Positions 13,101 through 24,225 of a stretch of DNA of 64,000 nt are shown one piece after another. The position numbers and the translations under genes are program-made. The first letter of the stretch is position 1, and every line of letters begins with the position of its first letter. The notes under the pieces were generated by a model. That model was not told where the DNA came from. It did not search any database and worked only from the letters and a program-made list of their open reading frames with translations. The stretch comes from Anas platyrhynchos (Eukaryota; Chordata; Aves; Anseriformes; Anatidae): the NCBI RefSeq assembly GCF_047663525.1, contig NC_092589.1, forward strand, positions 60,383,501-60,447,500, read 5' to 3'.

Positions 13101-16100
13101 GTGATTCATTTTATATAATTAAAATTATTTTTTGAATGATTACATTAATGAATATATTAATGCAAACAAGAATTTGTATGAATAATAAGTTTAATTATAC
13201 AAAGAGTTATCTGTGCAGGCATCTGAGATCTGAGACCCTATCACAGACCTTTTGTGTTGTACCTGAGCCTGTCTGAAAATGAAACATCTCAAGAGTTTTT
13301 CCATACATCAGAAGACTAGGCAAGATGCCCCACCTTAAGACTGTTGCCTTACACTGATCTGCTTCCTGATGGCTTCAAGTAGATCCTATAAGATACCTGA
13401 GTCACTTCCAGAAAGTTGAAATTCTGAAAGAAAAATAAGAAATAGCAATCATCAAGCCTAGCTGAGAGTCAGACAAATAAAAAAATGAATTTCCATTTAG
13501 ATTGCAGGAAAATTTTTAATGTCATCTTTATGCTGTTTAGGACCTCCAAGGAGAGCAGTTGCAGTCATATTCAGGTCTTACTTCCACAGTCTCTTTCAGT
13601 GTGGACATTGAATGGTTACCGTCATTAGAGAAGGTGTTAGGCCAAACGTTTGAGACACCCCTATTCCTGGCAAGACCCTACCAGGAGTATACATCGAAGG
13701 AAATGAGATAGATTATTTACAAGACTTCATTATGCTAGTCTTCTGCTTGATTACAGGAATCCAGCATTTCAGCAGCCTAACTCTAGAGAGAGACATTTGT
13801 TTTCTTTCAGTTATCTCACAAAAAGTATTTCAAGAGGCTGTTTCCTTCCACCCATCATCTTGAGTCATTTCAGTTTCTCCTGTGTGTGGTACCAAATTTT
13901 TGTTCCAAGATTCATGATACAGGTTTATCCACTTTAAAAGGAGACAGTCCATAACTTACTGCTAAGTTGTGGGCATCTCCATCTACTTAAACTTTGCTGT
14001 CTTCTATTCATGCCTCTCGTCTTTAAATGGTGGACAGTGTTTTAGTAGGTAGAACATACACTTGCTCAATAAGACAAAACCTCACTGAAAAGCATCAACT
14101 TGCATTTTTAGCTTACACTGAAGTCAACTTTTCTGCTGTTGATGCTTTTTCTGAGCCCGACAGGGGTGACAATGTTGTTTTCTCTCACTGAATTTCCAGA
14201 GCGCTTACAAACATGCACAAAACACTTAAGAATTTGCTCTGTGACTCTGGATTTTTTTGGTCATTCTGATTATGCAATTTTTCATTTAGAGGAATTGTAA
14301 TTGCACGTCCCTGCAAATGTCATTGAATGATACTTACCACAAACAATTACCATCTTAGAAGGAAGAGGCTACTTCATTAGTGCTTGTGACAAAGAAAGAG
14401 TGATGATAACATTGTATACGTTATCAGTAACAGTTAAAGGAAAAATAATAACTTACTTATGGTAACACTTGTTTTAAAATAGTAACCCATATCTTGATTG
14501 CACTTGTTATTAGAGATCCTGTAAGTGTTATTACAGTTAGTGTAGTAAGGCTTATCGATTATTTTCTTTGAAGCTAGAAATGAATGCATGAACTGCTATA
14601 TTATCTTGTAAATAATGACTAAGCGACTCTTAAAGAACCTTTGCTACCAGGAAACCCACAAGGGTTTTTTCTTCTTTCGTGGAATAGGAGTGTCTTGTAA
14701 CATCTTGCTTGTACCACCTTGTGCCACAGACAGGAAAACTAGTTTCCTTTTTGAGAATAGAAGTTTTTGGATGTCTTTCTTGCATAGAAGCACTGATTTT
14801 ATCCTTGAGTATTTCTCTAAGCATTGCTAGTCAGCAGTGTGAAATGCAGAAACTTCATAAAGTATGAGATGTTCCCTTAGTGTCTTTTAGGACTATGGTT
14901 TTAGAAGCACGTGACAATTTTAAAAGGACAGAAATAAGAGCTCATTTGGTTCAGGGTTTTTATTTTTGCTGTGGCACAGCATGTACAGGTACTGGGGTAG
15001 GGGTGAAGGTGTAAATGCAGCTTTTAGACATAGTTTCTATAGCATTTCACTTTAATTCACGTTCTGCAAGTATGGCAGCTTAAATAATGGATTGTCTTCT
15101 CTTGTCACATATTTTGTGACTATTGGAGCCTGATTTTTGCTACCCTCAGAAAAGCTACAGATGTTAGTCCCTTCAATATCAGTTTAAGTATGGCATAAGT
15201 AACTAATACTTTATATCTATATAAGTACGTTTTGGAAATGGACAACATGAATGCCAACTGTTCATAACATTTTCATTTTCATTCTGGTTTCTGTAACTAT
15301 ATTAACCATCCACTTCTTATGAATGGGTGGTTTTTATACGTACTCATGCAGAATTACCCTAAATAGTCTCTACGTGGTATTATGACTATTTCTGCACAAC
15401 AGAAAACTAAAGTCCAGAGAGGATGATGGCTGAAGAGCAGCTAGATTCTTAGTGTTACAATTCACCTTAAATGTCTTTTTTGAAAATAATAATAATAATT
15501 TTTAAAAAGTTTCCTGGTGGCAATCTTTAATTCCCAAGATGACCATCTCACCTTAGTTGTGTTAACACACCTATCGGATAAGATTGCAGATCACTTAGAT
15601 TGCTCACTAAGATTACAATTAGCTTCTCTCCAAGGAGCATTTCTTTGTGTGTGGTTGTTTTCTGTTTTGATTTTTAACTCCAGTAATCTCATTGATCCAG
15701 CATACACAGTACCATAAACAGGTGTTGGTGCAACTGAAGGGAAGGTTTTGGGGTTGAATTGAGAGGCGAAGGGAAGTAATCAGTTGTAATGAAGTCAGCA
15801 CACTGTGCAGGTATGAATGTAAAGATACAGCCTTGTAACCTTTTGATCAAAGAAGGTGCTTGTAAAGCACTGTCATTTGATCATCTGGTTCTGAATGCAC
15901 TCTGTTCCTCCATGAATATGGACTGGGAAATTCTTTTTGCCTATTTGGAGCTTTTTTTAATGCTATTTTTCTCTTCCTTTTCTCCTCCTTTCCTACATCC
16001 CTTCCTTCCAAGTTTGCCTCAACCAATATTTTCAGTCAAATTACTTTACAGAGCATCCCAAAAGCAGTTTGTAAAACTGTTCATATTTCATTAAGGACGT

Positions 16101-17303
16101 AGCTCATATAAAGTAGCCGGTAGTCTGTGGTACACATATACAACAAATTACAAAATTTGGAAAGGACTCTTGAATTGAAAAGTGCTTTCTCCCTGTGCTT
16201 TCTAGTAGCTTTAGAAGGCAACATCATACAGCTCAAAGTTTACCTTTCTTAGATTTTCATATATATTCTTTAAAATACCTTAGAAAGAAAAAACAAAACC
16301 AGAAGAGTCTAAACATCCTGAAGGCATGTCTTAATGTTTCAAAACAAGCTGGAGCCAGGCCATTGAACGACTTAATATGGTCTTCCTGTGGTAGAGTTTT
16401 CAAAGCAAAATGTTACAGTTTCTTGCAGCACTGAGGGACTGCTTAGTGACATAAAAGAAATAACTAGAAAGATTTCAGCTTAAATCTTCAGATGATTAAA
16501 AATATAGTGGGCAGAGATTGTACTCATGAAACGGGTTTGATCCTTGCAAATGTATTTTCATGTAGAAGGTATTTCTGAGAGCTTGGACGGAAGTATGAAT
16601 GAAACAGGTGAAGTCAGATGAAGGTTGATGACCTTACCAGATTCTCATTTTGCTAATTCTGCTGGAATTGGCTGTAAAAACGTTAAATGTGTATTATGAA
16701 CTTGTACCTTTTTTTGACCTCTAAGCTTCAACAGAAGGTAAAGCAGATAAATTAGTGAATTATGCAGAACTAAAAGTGTTCTGTTTTTTTTTTCTTCCCC
16801 CATTTAAGGTCACTGTGATAAGAAACCTGAACACGGATAACACTTTCGAATCAAAATCAGAGGGAAAATACATCTCTGTAGTAAGCATCATGCCAGTCCA
16901 GTCAGTGTCACCTTTGAATAGCAAAGAAACCTTGCTGAATATAGAGCCAGAAGAAGAAGCTGTCAGTCCTGAGAATTTCAGTGAAGAAGCATCTTCTTGT
17001 CCTCTGCCAGAGACACCAGACAAAGTGGAAGAGTCCTCTGTGCAGAAGATTACAGAGGAGGTCCCTTCTGATGATGAACAGAATTGTAAAGTAAAAGAGA
17101 GTTACTTTATTTCTAGCAGTAACCAAACAGATACAAGTAGTAACTCTTCGGGTCCAGAGATTTCTGCCACAGAAATACACCAAACAGTCATGCCAAGAAG
17201 CTGTCCCAAATTTTCTGGCTATGACAAGCCTCACGTGCCAATAGATATGTTGATAGATGTTGGTGAAGAACAACCTGTGATTGCTTACAGGCCTACTGAC
17301 TAA
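7064..17303 (+). CDS. IFNGR1: Interferon gamma receptor 1 (ligand-binding chain), coding exons 2-7
   Basis: This is the ligand-binding chain of the type II interferon receptor, a single-pass plasma-membrane protein that pairs with IFNGR2 and signals through JAK1/JAK2 and STAT1. The six exons (7064-7178, 7589-7761, 8791-8945, 9678-9861, 10938-11053, 16809-17303) join in frame to 412 codons plus stop, all with AG acceptors and GT donors. They encode two fibronectin-type domains, one membrane helix (VIVCVAVVIMGVIFTLF) and a Ser/acid-rich tail. Identifying words shared with the human protein are GKIGPPKLD, YCVSAKG, LPKSL, GYDKPHV and AYRPT. NIS, NET and NGS are possible N-glycosylation sites. The tail is shorter than the human one, and the protein ends right after YRPTD. 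The signal-peptide exon is missing from the window. Confidence 0.95.
7333..7512 (-). mobile_element. CR1 LINE fragment in IFNGR1 intron 2
   Basis: The + strand reads GGCAGGGCCTCCTGGAGGCC, then CATCTGGTCCGACC, and later CTCCACAGCCTCTCTGGGCA and ACCTGTGCCAGTGCTC. This is the familiar complement of CR1 3' sequence. The extreme 3' octamer tail is absent. It lies between exons 2 and 3, antisense to the gene. Confidence 0.85.
7589..7761 (+). CDS. IFNGR1: IFNGR1 exon 3 (end of domain 1)
   Basis: The acceptor is TGTTTTACAG|CCC and the donor CATG|GTAAGT. The phases are 2 in and 1 out. It encodes STCVNISTNSCDLS with two cysteines and an N-I-S sequon, then PYWFRVKAVVGSEES, the conserved WxRVKA strand of class II receptors. 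Confidence 0.95.
8791..8945 (+). CDS. IFNGR1: IFNGR1 exon 4 (start of domain 2)
   Basis: The acceptor is TGTGTTGCAG|GA and the donor ACTCAG|GTATGT. The phases are 1 in and 0 out. It opens with GKIGPPKLDLS, nearly identical to the human inter-domain hinge, and continues with IIVDIYHPVF. An N-E-T sequon lies near its end. Confidence 0.95.
9033..9057 (+). repeat. Poly(A) tract in IFNGR1 intron 4
   Basis: An uninterrupted run of about 25 A ends in GGGGCAG. No repeat body that would make it the tail of a retroposed copy is evident, so it is recorded as a homopolymer. Confidence 0.85.
9678..9861 (+). CDS. IFNGR1: IFNGR1 exon 5 (end of domain 2)
   Basis: The acceptor follows a long T tract (TTTTTTTTAG|CAT) and the donor is ACTACAA|GTAAGA. 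The phases are 0 in and 1 out. It encodes ADDCLQFTNKCSIDIPVTP and then STYCVSAKGILF, matching the human YCVSAEG strand, and ends with the membrane-proximal cysteine segment EESCIQVPL. Confidence 0.95.
10938..11053 (+). CDS. IFNGR1: IFNGR1 exon 6 (transmembrane helix and JAK1 box)
   Basis: The acceptor is ACTTCCTAG|GT and the donor TCCTTG|GTAAGT. The phases are 1 in and 0 out. It encodes a helix of about 20 residues (MVIVCVAVVIMGVIFTLFCG), a basic stop-transfer run (FKKLREKN) and KLPKSL. LPKS is the JAK1-binding motif defined in human IFNGR1, and its position just inside the membrane matches. Confidence 0.95.
11054..16808 (+). other. IFNGR1: IFNGR1 intron 6
   Basis: A 5.75 kb intron separates the transmembrane exon from the long tail exon. 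It holds one old CR1 copy (about 11356-11655) and a very AT-rich stretch near 13060-13200. Short open frames here have no recognisable homology and lack splice context. I see no further exon. Confidence 0.85.
11356..11655 (-). mobile_element. Old CR1 LINE fragment in IFNGR1 intron 6
   Basis: The + strand shows a diverged complement of CR1 3' sequence: ACTGAGGTTAGAAGAGACTT, AGAGCAGGTTGCCCTGG, CTCCACAGCCTGTCTGTGCA, ACCTGTTCTAGTG, and then TCTCTTGCCTCTTGTCCTAT. Divergence is clearly higher than in the CR1 copies at 3.7 or 7.3 kb, so it is probably an older insertion. Confidence 0.8.
16809..17303 (+). CDS. IFNGR1: IFNGR1 exon 7 (signalling tail and stop)
   Basis: The acceptor is CCCCCATTTAAG|GTC in phase 0, and the stop TAA is at 17301-17303, giving 164 codons. 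The tail is rich in Ser, Glu and Pro, as in mammals. FSGYDKPHVPIDMLID carries the YDKPH box (17220-17234); in human IFNGR1 this phosphotyrosine recruits STAT1. It ends IAYRPTD, where the human protein has a few residues more. Other tyrosines are in KYISVV and ESYFIS. Confidence 0.96.
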   Translation, partial: VTVIRNLNTDNTFESKSEGKYISVVSIMPVQSVSPLNSKETLLNIEPEEEAVSPENFSEEASSCPLPETPDKVEESSVQKITEEVPSDDEQNCKVKESYFISSSNQTDTSSNSSGPEISATEIHQTVMPRSCPKFSGYDKPHVPIDMLIDVGEEQPVIAYRPTD

Positions 17304-18780
17304 CCAGGATAGATGAAATGTTTAATCAAAGCTCATGAAGAACAGCATTACTGAAGATCATGGAGAGCCAGACTTATATCATGAATATTTACAGGTTGTA
17401 CGTACACTGATGGAAACAGAATGACAAGTGTACAGCTTAGTACAGTGGGATCCCGAAATGGGACTGAGCATAGCACCTAAGAACAATATGAAAACAGGGT
17501 GGTGGGGGGAGGAAATTTCATAATAACCTGTCACTTTCAGAAATACCTGTGTATAGGACATAACTTACTATTTCCTGTTTGAACAAGATAGTTCCCTGTT
17601 ACTCTGTACTCTGTGAAGAGCAGAGATGTTATGAAGGAGTGTAAAACAGCTGCTGTATCACTTATGAGAGGTATTGGTAGTATTTTTATCCTTGTCATTG
17701 TTTTCTCTGAAAATTTTTGAAGAATGTCTTTGTATTCAAAGAAATCCTACTCTTTAAGGGAGAATATACTTGTAACTTTTTCCTATGTCACTTAGGAATT
17801 TGATTCCATCACCAAGAATCAGCTATTTATGTTCTTTTCTGCAACTAGAGGTCTGTGTTTCCAGGGCTGCTACTTTGCGCATTTCAGTGAGTGCATGCTA
17901 AACTTTTTTTAAAAAAACAAAACAACAAAAAAAAACACTTCAAAGCAGAAGTCCTGTGATGTAAATAGCTGTTCTTTAAAACACTGTTACTTCCGTATGG
18001 CTGCGTCCAGATGGATTGTCTAGATACACTGTATAATCTTGTCACATTTTGGATAACACCTGTATGAGTGTGCTGGCTGATCCTCTGGAGGTGCAGGGGG
18101 AAGGTGTGTGTGACCGGCAGTAGTTACACAGACTCTTCAGGAAGTGTTATTCAAAATTAATCGGCCTGCTTTCCTTCAGAGTATTTCTGTTGTAATTCTT
18201 AGAACAATGTAATGTTTTCTCATAGAAACCAACAGGACTTCTACCAATCAGTCACAATTTCTAGATAGTTGGACATGACTGCCATTTTTCATTGTCATGA
18301 CCTAGCTCAGAAACTGTACCAAATTGTCTTCAGATGTATTTTTGAGGGAGGAAACAGAAAAGTAATGTGATAATTTGAAGTTCCTAAAACACTGTCATCT
18401 GAAAGGGCTCTGGATATTGTAATGTAAGATTATAATTTTGAAAAACAAAGGATGAGAATTTTATATTTAAAAGCTTTGCAAGTCTAATGCCTTCAATCCA
18501 GGTACTTTGTCTTTAGTCCAGATTTGGTGGTGCTTTTTTCTGTTTGTAAGAAATGTTTATGATAGTGCTTAATTCAGGAAAAAGGGATATTTTTACAGAC
18601 ACGAGGTAGTTAGTTAGTACAAAATTGTCTTTGTTCTAAAAGATAATTTTTATATGCATATCAGAAATGTTTGCTTGTTACAGCAAGTGATTTTAAAGGG
18701 AAGCCAGCGTTGTGCCTTTATCCTGAAATTTCTCAGTGGCATGAGTATTCATAAAATAAAGTTTGTACAGCAACTACTAT
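17304..18780 (+). other. IFNGR1: Probable IFNGR1 3' UTR
   Basis: This AT-rich, non-coding sequence follows the IFNGR1 stop. The first canonical AATAAA that I see, at 18755-18760, would give a UTR of about 1.45-1.5 kb. A second AATAAA near 20267-20273 would give a longer form. No transcript is available to choose between them. Confidence 0.5.
18755..18760 (+). terminator. IFNGR1: Candidate polyadenylation signal of IFNGR1
   Basis: A canonical AATAAA lies about 1.45 kb after the stop codon and is followed within 30 bases by GTTTGTACAG, a modest GT-rich stretch. Later AATAAA and ATTAAA hexamers near 20.27 kb and 21.01 kb are alternatives. Confidence 0.45.
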
Positions 18781-21392
18781 ACAAGTAGTACTACAGGAAG
18801 GCTTTGAAAATCAGAATTAACTTGCAGTCAAATCTTCAACAAAACTGACTTTTCAGTTAATAGTATGGTTCACCACTGAAATTTGCATTTTGCAGTCTGT
18901 TTCACCAAGGAGATGAGCAGCTGTGTCCTGTGCAGAGCTTGAAAATGGTGCCATTTCTTTCAGATTTTTAGGTTGTTGATAAATAGGAGCTGCATAGGGT
19001 GCTAGGGTGTAGTTAAGGATAGGGAGGTTAAGGTCAGAAACAACGCAAATATATCATGTGCATGTGGGAAAAAATTGGCATGGTGGTTAGACATTCCCAT
19101 TACACATTGGCATGTGTAATGGAAAAGCACTGTTATTTTCTAACCTGAAAATCAAGCACAGGAGTACAGGTGTTTTGTGCTACACAACATATGTATGTAC
19201 GCAACTGGCCTGTTACTGTTACTATCATGAAGTTTTTTATTATTTTTTATTATTTTTGAGAAGATTTTGGAACTATAGTTACAAAAGCCACTGAATTATC
19301 ACCCTCCCTGGACCACCTCCCTTCTATGTGCTGTGTGCATAACGCTGAAAGGAGTGGAAGCAGAGTCAATGTTTTATTTTTTGGGGACACCAGGTTTTAT
19401 AATTGTGAAATACAGGGTGCACAGAGCACCAGATTTGTTTATTTACTCTCTGTGACTGAAAATGTAAGGCCACAGTGAGACAAGAATGTGTTCATGGGTC
19501 AGTAAGCTCCGAGTCTTGTCTCCAGCTGTTGCTGGTGGCAGTAGTAATAAGAGAGAGCCTAAGAACAGGGTAAGTGCTTGACAATATTTCTGGTAGGAGA
19601 CAATCTAGTTACCAGCAAGCTGCAGTGTGGTGGCTTTTTGGAACAGGGAACACAGAAATGCCTCACTGGCTACAGCACTGCTTTCCCAGTTCTATAGTAC
19701 CGAGTAATTGAGCCATGTCTTTTTGAAGCTGTTGGGTAGTATTTACCTATGCATTTTCACTGAAGTGTGTTTAAATTAATAAGCTCATATTCTTCTGATG
19801 GAATAGTAGTTTGCTTAAGCTCCCAAGCATTTCGGAATAGCACCTTGGCACTGGGTGTCAAAAAGCCTAAGGTTTGCAGGTTCAAAGTTGCTTAACGTTC
19901 ATGCCTTTTACTGACATAAAATACCAGCTATTCAGTATGACACATGTAGAAGGTTGCATCAGTTCAAGCTGCTTCAGGTGAATTTTTACTCTTGTCATGG
20001 CTGCTCAGCGTTCTTCTCATCCTTTCTTCTAAAGGTGATTTGGGAGGTTATGGAATATGAGACATCAGAACATTATATCCTTTGTAAAACAACCTGCATC
20101 ACAAACCCTTGGCCCAACATTTCTAAGAACTTCTTTTTCTGTCCTTTTTGCACTGGTATTGTAAGTTCTTGTTGTTAGCCCTACAATTAACAACAAAGTA
20201 CTGTGCTAATGCTCTGTGCTGACACGGAGGCATCAGATGCTCTTTTTTTATTTTTTTTTTCTCCATGTAAATAAATAATGTAGTTTTAAACAGAAATAAT
20301 CGCTCTTTTTAAATCTACTGGCATCTGTGAAAAGAAGGTATGTTAGCGTTGCATTTGCTCAGAACAGACATGCAAGTTTGCGTGTAGTCAGTCCTTCACT
20401 AGTGAAGATTCCAGGAAATGAAGGTTGCATGCAAAAGGCTGTTTTTCTCAACTAAGACTAGAAATAAGTGATTGCTCTGAAATGATGCCATGTAAACAGT
20501 TCAGTATTAGTAAATAGAACTATTGCACTTAATTCATCTTAATAGTTTTAGCATGTCTTTAAAAAAAAAAAGAATGCACCTTTGATCTTCCAAGTTACTG
20601 AAGCCAAAACACAGATTTCCTATCATGACCTGCATAGGTTTCTTTAGCGTGATTTTTAAGAGTTGTCCTTTAGATATGAAGTCCATGTTTACTCATACGC
20701 TTTCCATGTCTTCTAAATGGATGCAACCACTGGGTGAGGTAGGACCTGCAGAGGTCCAGATTTCATTCTTCTCCTCAGGTCAGTATCATTCCTCTTCCAC
20801 GTTTGCCTAAAGACTCCATGAGCCGATCAGGTGATCTACTATAGCAGCTCATCACTCTTAGGAAGTATTTTCTAATGTCTAACTCAAGTCTTCCTGTCTC
20901 CAGAAAATTCATTATCCACTGTTGGCCCATTTACCATGCTTTGGTCCTCTTTTCAAATTTATAACTAAAATACTTGTAAATACTGTAAATTGAAATTTTG
21001 TTTATGTGAAATTAAAAAAAAAAATCTCAAAAGGCAAATGCGTGTGCTCTTTTTCCTTCCGTCAGCTTTTGAGCTGAATACACTCCTGCTTTTGAAACCT
21101 CGCTGAATTAATTCCTAGTGTCATGTATGTGGTGTATGCCTGAGCATTACTGAAAATGAATAGAAAACGGTGGGATGTGTGTGGGATGGTAGGTTGGCAA
21201 GTTGTTGTCATCCAACAATTGTGTTCATGCTCCTGATGCAGCAGACAGTAACTTCAGTCCGGTTTGATGCCCGAGCCTGGGGACTGTCATTATGTTCTCT
21301 GTAAGAATTACATGAAGTGGTCACACTATTCAAGTGGGTTGACAGCTACAGAGAAGGGAGAGCTGGGCTTCCCTGGCTCTTTCCAATCACTT
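18781..21392. other. Intergenic, IFNGR1 downstream flank
   Basis: This AT-rich sequence has no recognisable exon. It contains a weak old CR1-like stretch (about 20845-20925) and two more possible poly(A) signals. A longer IFNGR1 3' UTR could reach into it. Confidence 0.6.
20845..20925 (-). mobile_element. Possible very old CR1 fragment
   Basis: The + strand reads AGGAAGTATTTTCTAATGTC and then TAACTCAAGTCTTCCTGTC, resembling the complement of the CR1 stretch just inside its 3' part. It is short and diverged, so the call is tentative. Confidence 0.4.
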
Positions 21393-21943
21393 TGTTGTGG
21401 TTTAGCCCCATCAGGCAGCTCAGCACCCCCCAGCCGCTCACTTGCTGTCCCCAGGTGGGATGGGAGAGAGAATCGGAAAGGTAACACTGCGAGAACTCAT
21501 GGGATGAGATGAGGGCAGTCCACCAGGTAAGCAAAAGCTGGGTGTGCAAGCACAGCAAACCAAGGAATCCCCTCGCTACTTCCCATCAGCAGGCACTTGT
21601 CACACGTAATGGGTTCTTGGGAGGACAAACACCATCACCCCAACACCCCCCTTCCTCCTCCTTTCTCCCAGCTGCTGTCGCTGAGCACAGCACCATGCGG
21701 TGTGGGACATCCCTTTGGGCAGCCTGGGCCAGCTGTCCTGGCCATGTCCCCACCAGCTCCTGGGCACCCCCAGCCCCTTCCCTGGCTGGGCAGCACCAGG
21801 AGCAGGAGAGGCCTCAGCTCTGTGCAAGCACTGCTCTGCAGCGACTGAACATCCCTCTGGTATCTCTCTTATTTTCATCACAAATCCAAACCACAGCATC
21901 GTGTGAGCCTCTGAAGAAAACCATCTCAGCCAAAGCCATAACA
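21393..21943 (-). mobile_element. Solo LTR of an endogenous retrovirus, with both ends
   Basis: The 551 bp element begins TGTTGTGG and ends CCATAACA, a perfect TGTT/AACA terminal inverted repeat. It is flanked on both sides by ACTT (21389-21392 and 21944-21947), fitting a 4-5 bp target-site duplication. Internal words such as GGCAGCTCAGCACC, GGTGGGATGGGAGAGAGAAT, GACAAACACCATCACCCC and AGCACTGCTCTGCAG match an LTR I know from many bird genomes, here in minus orientation. The small open frames in it on both strands are incidental. No second LTR or internal viral gene lies beside it, so it is a solo LTR left by recombination. Confidence 0.85.
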
Positions 21944-22950
21944 ACTTTAAATAATCAGGAAGGTCTTACATGTTTCTTACTTCTTAATTATGAGCAAGTG
22001 CATTCTAATATGTATCTTGGAAATCAACTGTTTGTCAGTCTACCCAACAGGATTTAAACTACCGTCAGAAAATGCTGTTTTCCTTTGCCCAATCTGGAAT
22101 GTCCCATTTAAAGGTATGTTCTACTCCTCATGAACACATTTAGTCCAAATTCTTCGTTTCAGGTAATTTCTGACAATTAGGAGCAGTGCTGTCTTTGGAC
22201 TGGTTCCAGTAAGAGCGGTCACACCTTAGGAATTCAGATTCTCCAAGAAATGGCTGTGCAGATTGCAGAGGCAGAACAAATGGAGAAACCTGAGCTTATA
22301 AAATGAACAAATTAATTACTGCAATTAAATTCATAACACGTACGGTGACCAAGTTTTATTAATGATTATAAATATTTTTCTGACTAACCCAATAGGAATT
22401 ACTTAGAATAGTTTTTCCTCCTCAGGCTCTTGTTTTGTTTTGTTATTAATCTCTTAATCTTTGAACACAGCTTTCACCTATATGCTTTCTAGCTTTCCCA
22501 TTTGTGTAACTGGAAGATGAACTGACTGGGTAAATGATCAGGCTGAAAACTAATTTTTCATCTGTTTTGAAGCAAAGAAAGTTTATTTTCCAGTGTTCAG
22601 GCATATCTTAAAGGAGAAATTATAGTGCAAACAGAACACACAAGCCAGACAGTTCCACCAGCCAGCTTGCTATGTTGTGCAAAATGAATCCTGCAGTTGT
22701 CAAATCACATCTATGCAGCTGAGAGCAAGCAGCAACGTCGTCTCACACAGCTTTTTCCTGTGCTGACATCTCTTGAGCAGCACAGACTCAGAAAGGTTAT
22801 GCCCCTTCAGAAATAACCTTCTACAAAAAGTGTAGATCATCCTTTTAGATTTAAAACTGGGCAAAAAGCATAAAAATGTAATACACTGTATCATCGCCCT
22901 GGGTATGACTCTCTTTGACTGTTCTGTGCCATGTTTTGGGTTGCTGTTGT

Positions 22951-22999
22951 TTTTTTTTTTTTTTTTATATTTATTTTTGTTGTTGTTTGTTTGTTTGGG
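22951..22999 (+). repeat. Poly(T) and TTG/TTTG simple repeat
   Basis: A run of about 16 T is followed by TTGTTGTTGTTTGTTTGTTT and then a G-run. It is a low-complexity tract with no obvious mobile-element body. Confidence 0.8.
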
Positions 23000-23664
23000 G
23001 GTGGGGACAAATGCGCAGCAATTCCACAGGTAAGGAAGGGCTGCAAAAGCTGGGTGGCTGGGTGGTGCTGGTGGCTGGGTAGAGACAGGCAAAGAGGCAG
23101 GGAGCACCTTTGCCATTCCTCCCATGGGTGTATGAGAGCAACCAGCAGGTGCAGCAGGGGCCCTTCTGCCTGGTCTCATCCCAGGAGTCAGCCCTCATTC
23201 CCACTGCCAGCTACTGAGGTAACGTTTGTTCACTATCTCAGAATGACTGGAGGAAACCTGGCCTTCTATCAGCCCCTAGGGTAATAGCTAGTTTTTTTCT
23301 CCCCTTCCTAAAAGCCCATTTGACTACAATTGGAACAAAACACAAGGAATTTGTGTGATCGATTACTGAGAATGACTTTATCAGCTGCTCCCAACATGTG
23401 CAGCAAAACTAGCAATTTTATTTGAGATGCGCCACGTTTAATTTTCTGTAAGAAAAAGAATAGGGAACAAAGATTCTTTTGTCAAATAGGTAACCGTGTG
23501 ATGCTTTGTTTTCTGGTTAAATGGTCACAGCTCAGTAAGCTCGAAACTAACACCCCTGAGAAGTGTGAAAACCAGTTCTGCTGAGCATGAGAGATTCTGT
23601 CCCCAGAGCTCATCACACTGATTCCTGTCTGCTAGCAGGCTTGTATGCACATCAGGTATTGTTA

Positions 23665-23749
23665 ATAAAATAAAATAAAATAAAATAAAATAAAATAAAA
23701 TAAAATAAAATAAAATAAAATAAAATAAAATAAAATAAAATAAAATAAA
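23665..23749 (+). repeat. (AAAAT)17 pentanucleotide microsatellite
   Basis: This is an essentially perfect array of ATAAA/AAAAT units, about 85 bases or 17 repeats, with no interruption visible. It runs straight into a purine-only type tract to about 23811. Confidence 0.95.
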
Positions 23750-23811
23750 GGGGAGGAAGGAAGGATGAAAGAAAAAAAGACGAAGGAAAGAAAGAAGGAA
23801 AGAAGAATAAT
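23750..23811 (+). repeat. Purine-rich (GGAA/GAAA)n tract
   Basis: Almost all bases are A or G in GGAAGGAA, GAAAGAAA and similar units, directly after the AAAAT array. Such polypurine runs can form triplex DNA and are often length-variable. Confidence 0.85.
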
Positions 23812-24225
23812 GCTTGTGAAACTGGAGTTTTCTTAAAAATTTCAGTAATGCTTTGGGGGTGTTGAAGTTAGTTATTAGAATACAGTTCGGTTCTAGTTTG
23901 TACTCCCCAGGCAGTGGGGAGCCTCTAGTAAGAAGCTGCAGGACAAGCACAGAACTGAGCTGTGGGCTGCACGGTGAGACGCTTACAAACCTCAGCTGGC
24001 AGAAGAGATGAGTGAAAGGTGGCTTGATTTTTTTTATTATTATTATTTATTTTAACTATTTTTTGTAGGCAGGTGCACATGACGAAGGAAAGCAGGGCAG
24101 GAGGAGGGGAGAAGGCTTTCTGCAAAGACGTACCATGGCCTAGCTTCCTTCCTGGCTTCAGAAAGTTAAGCACACCTGAACTTCAGCATTAAGACTCCTT
24201 GTGATTATGAGCAGTTACTAGAGCA

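Noticed and set aside
23525-23950. 141-codon minus-strand open frame with FILFY repeats
   Set aside because: The repetitive middle is just the (AAAAT)n microsatellite translated.
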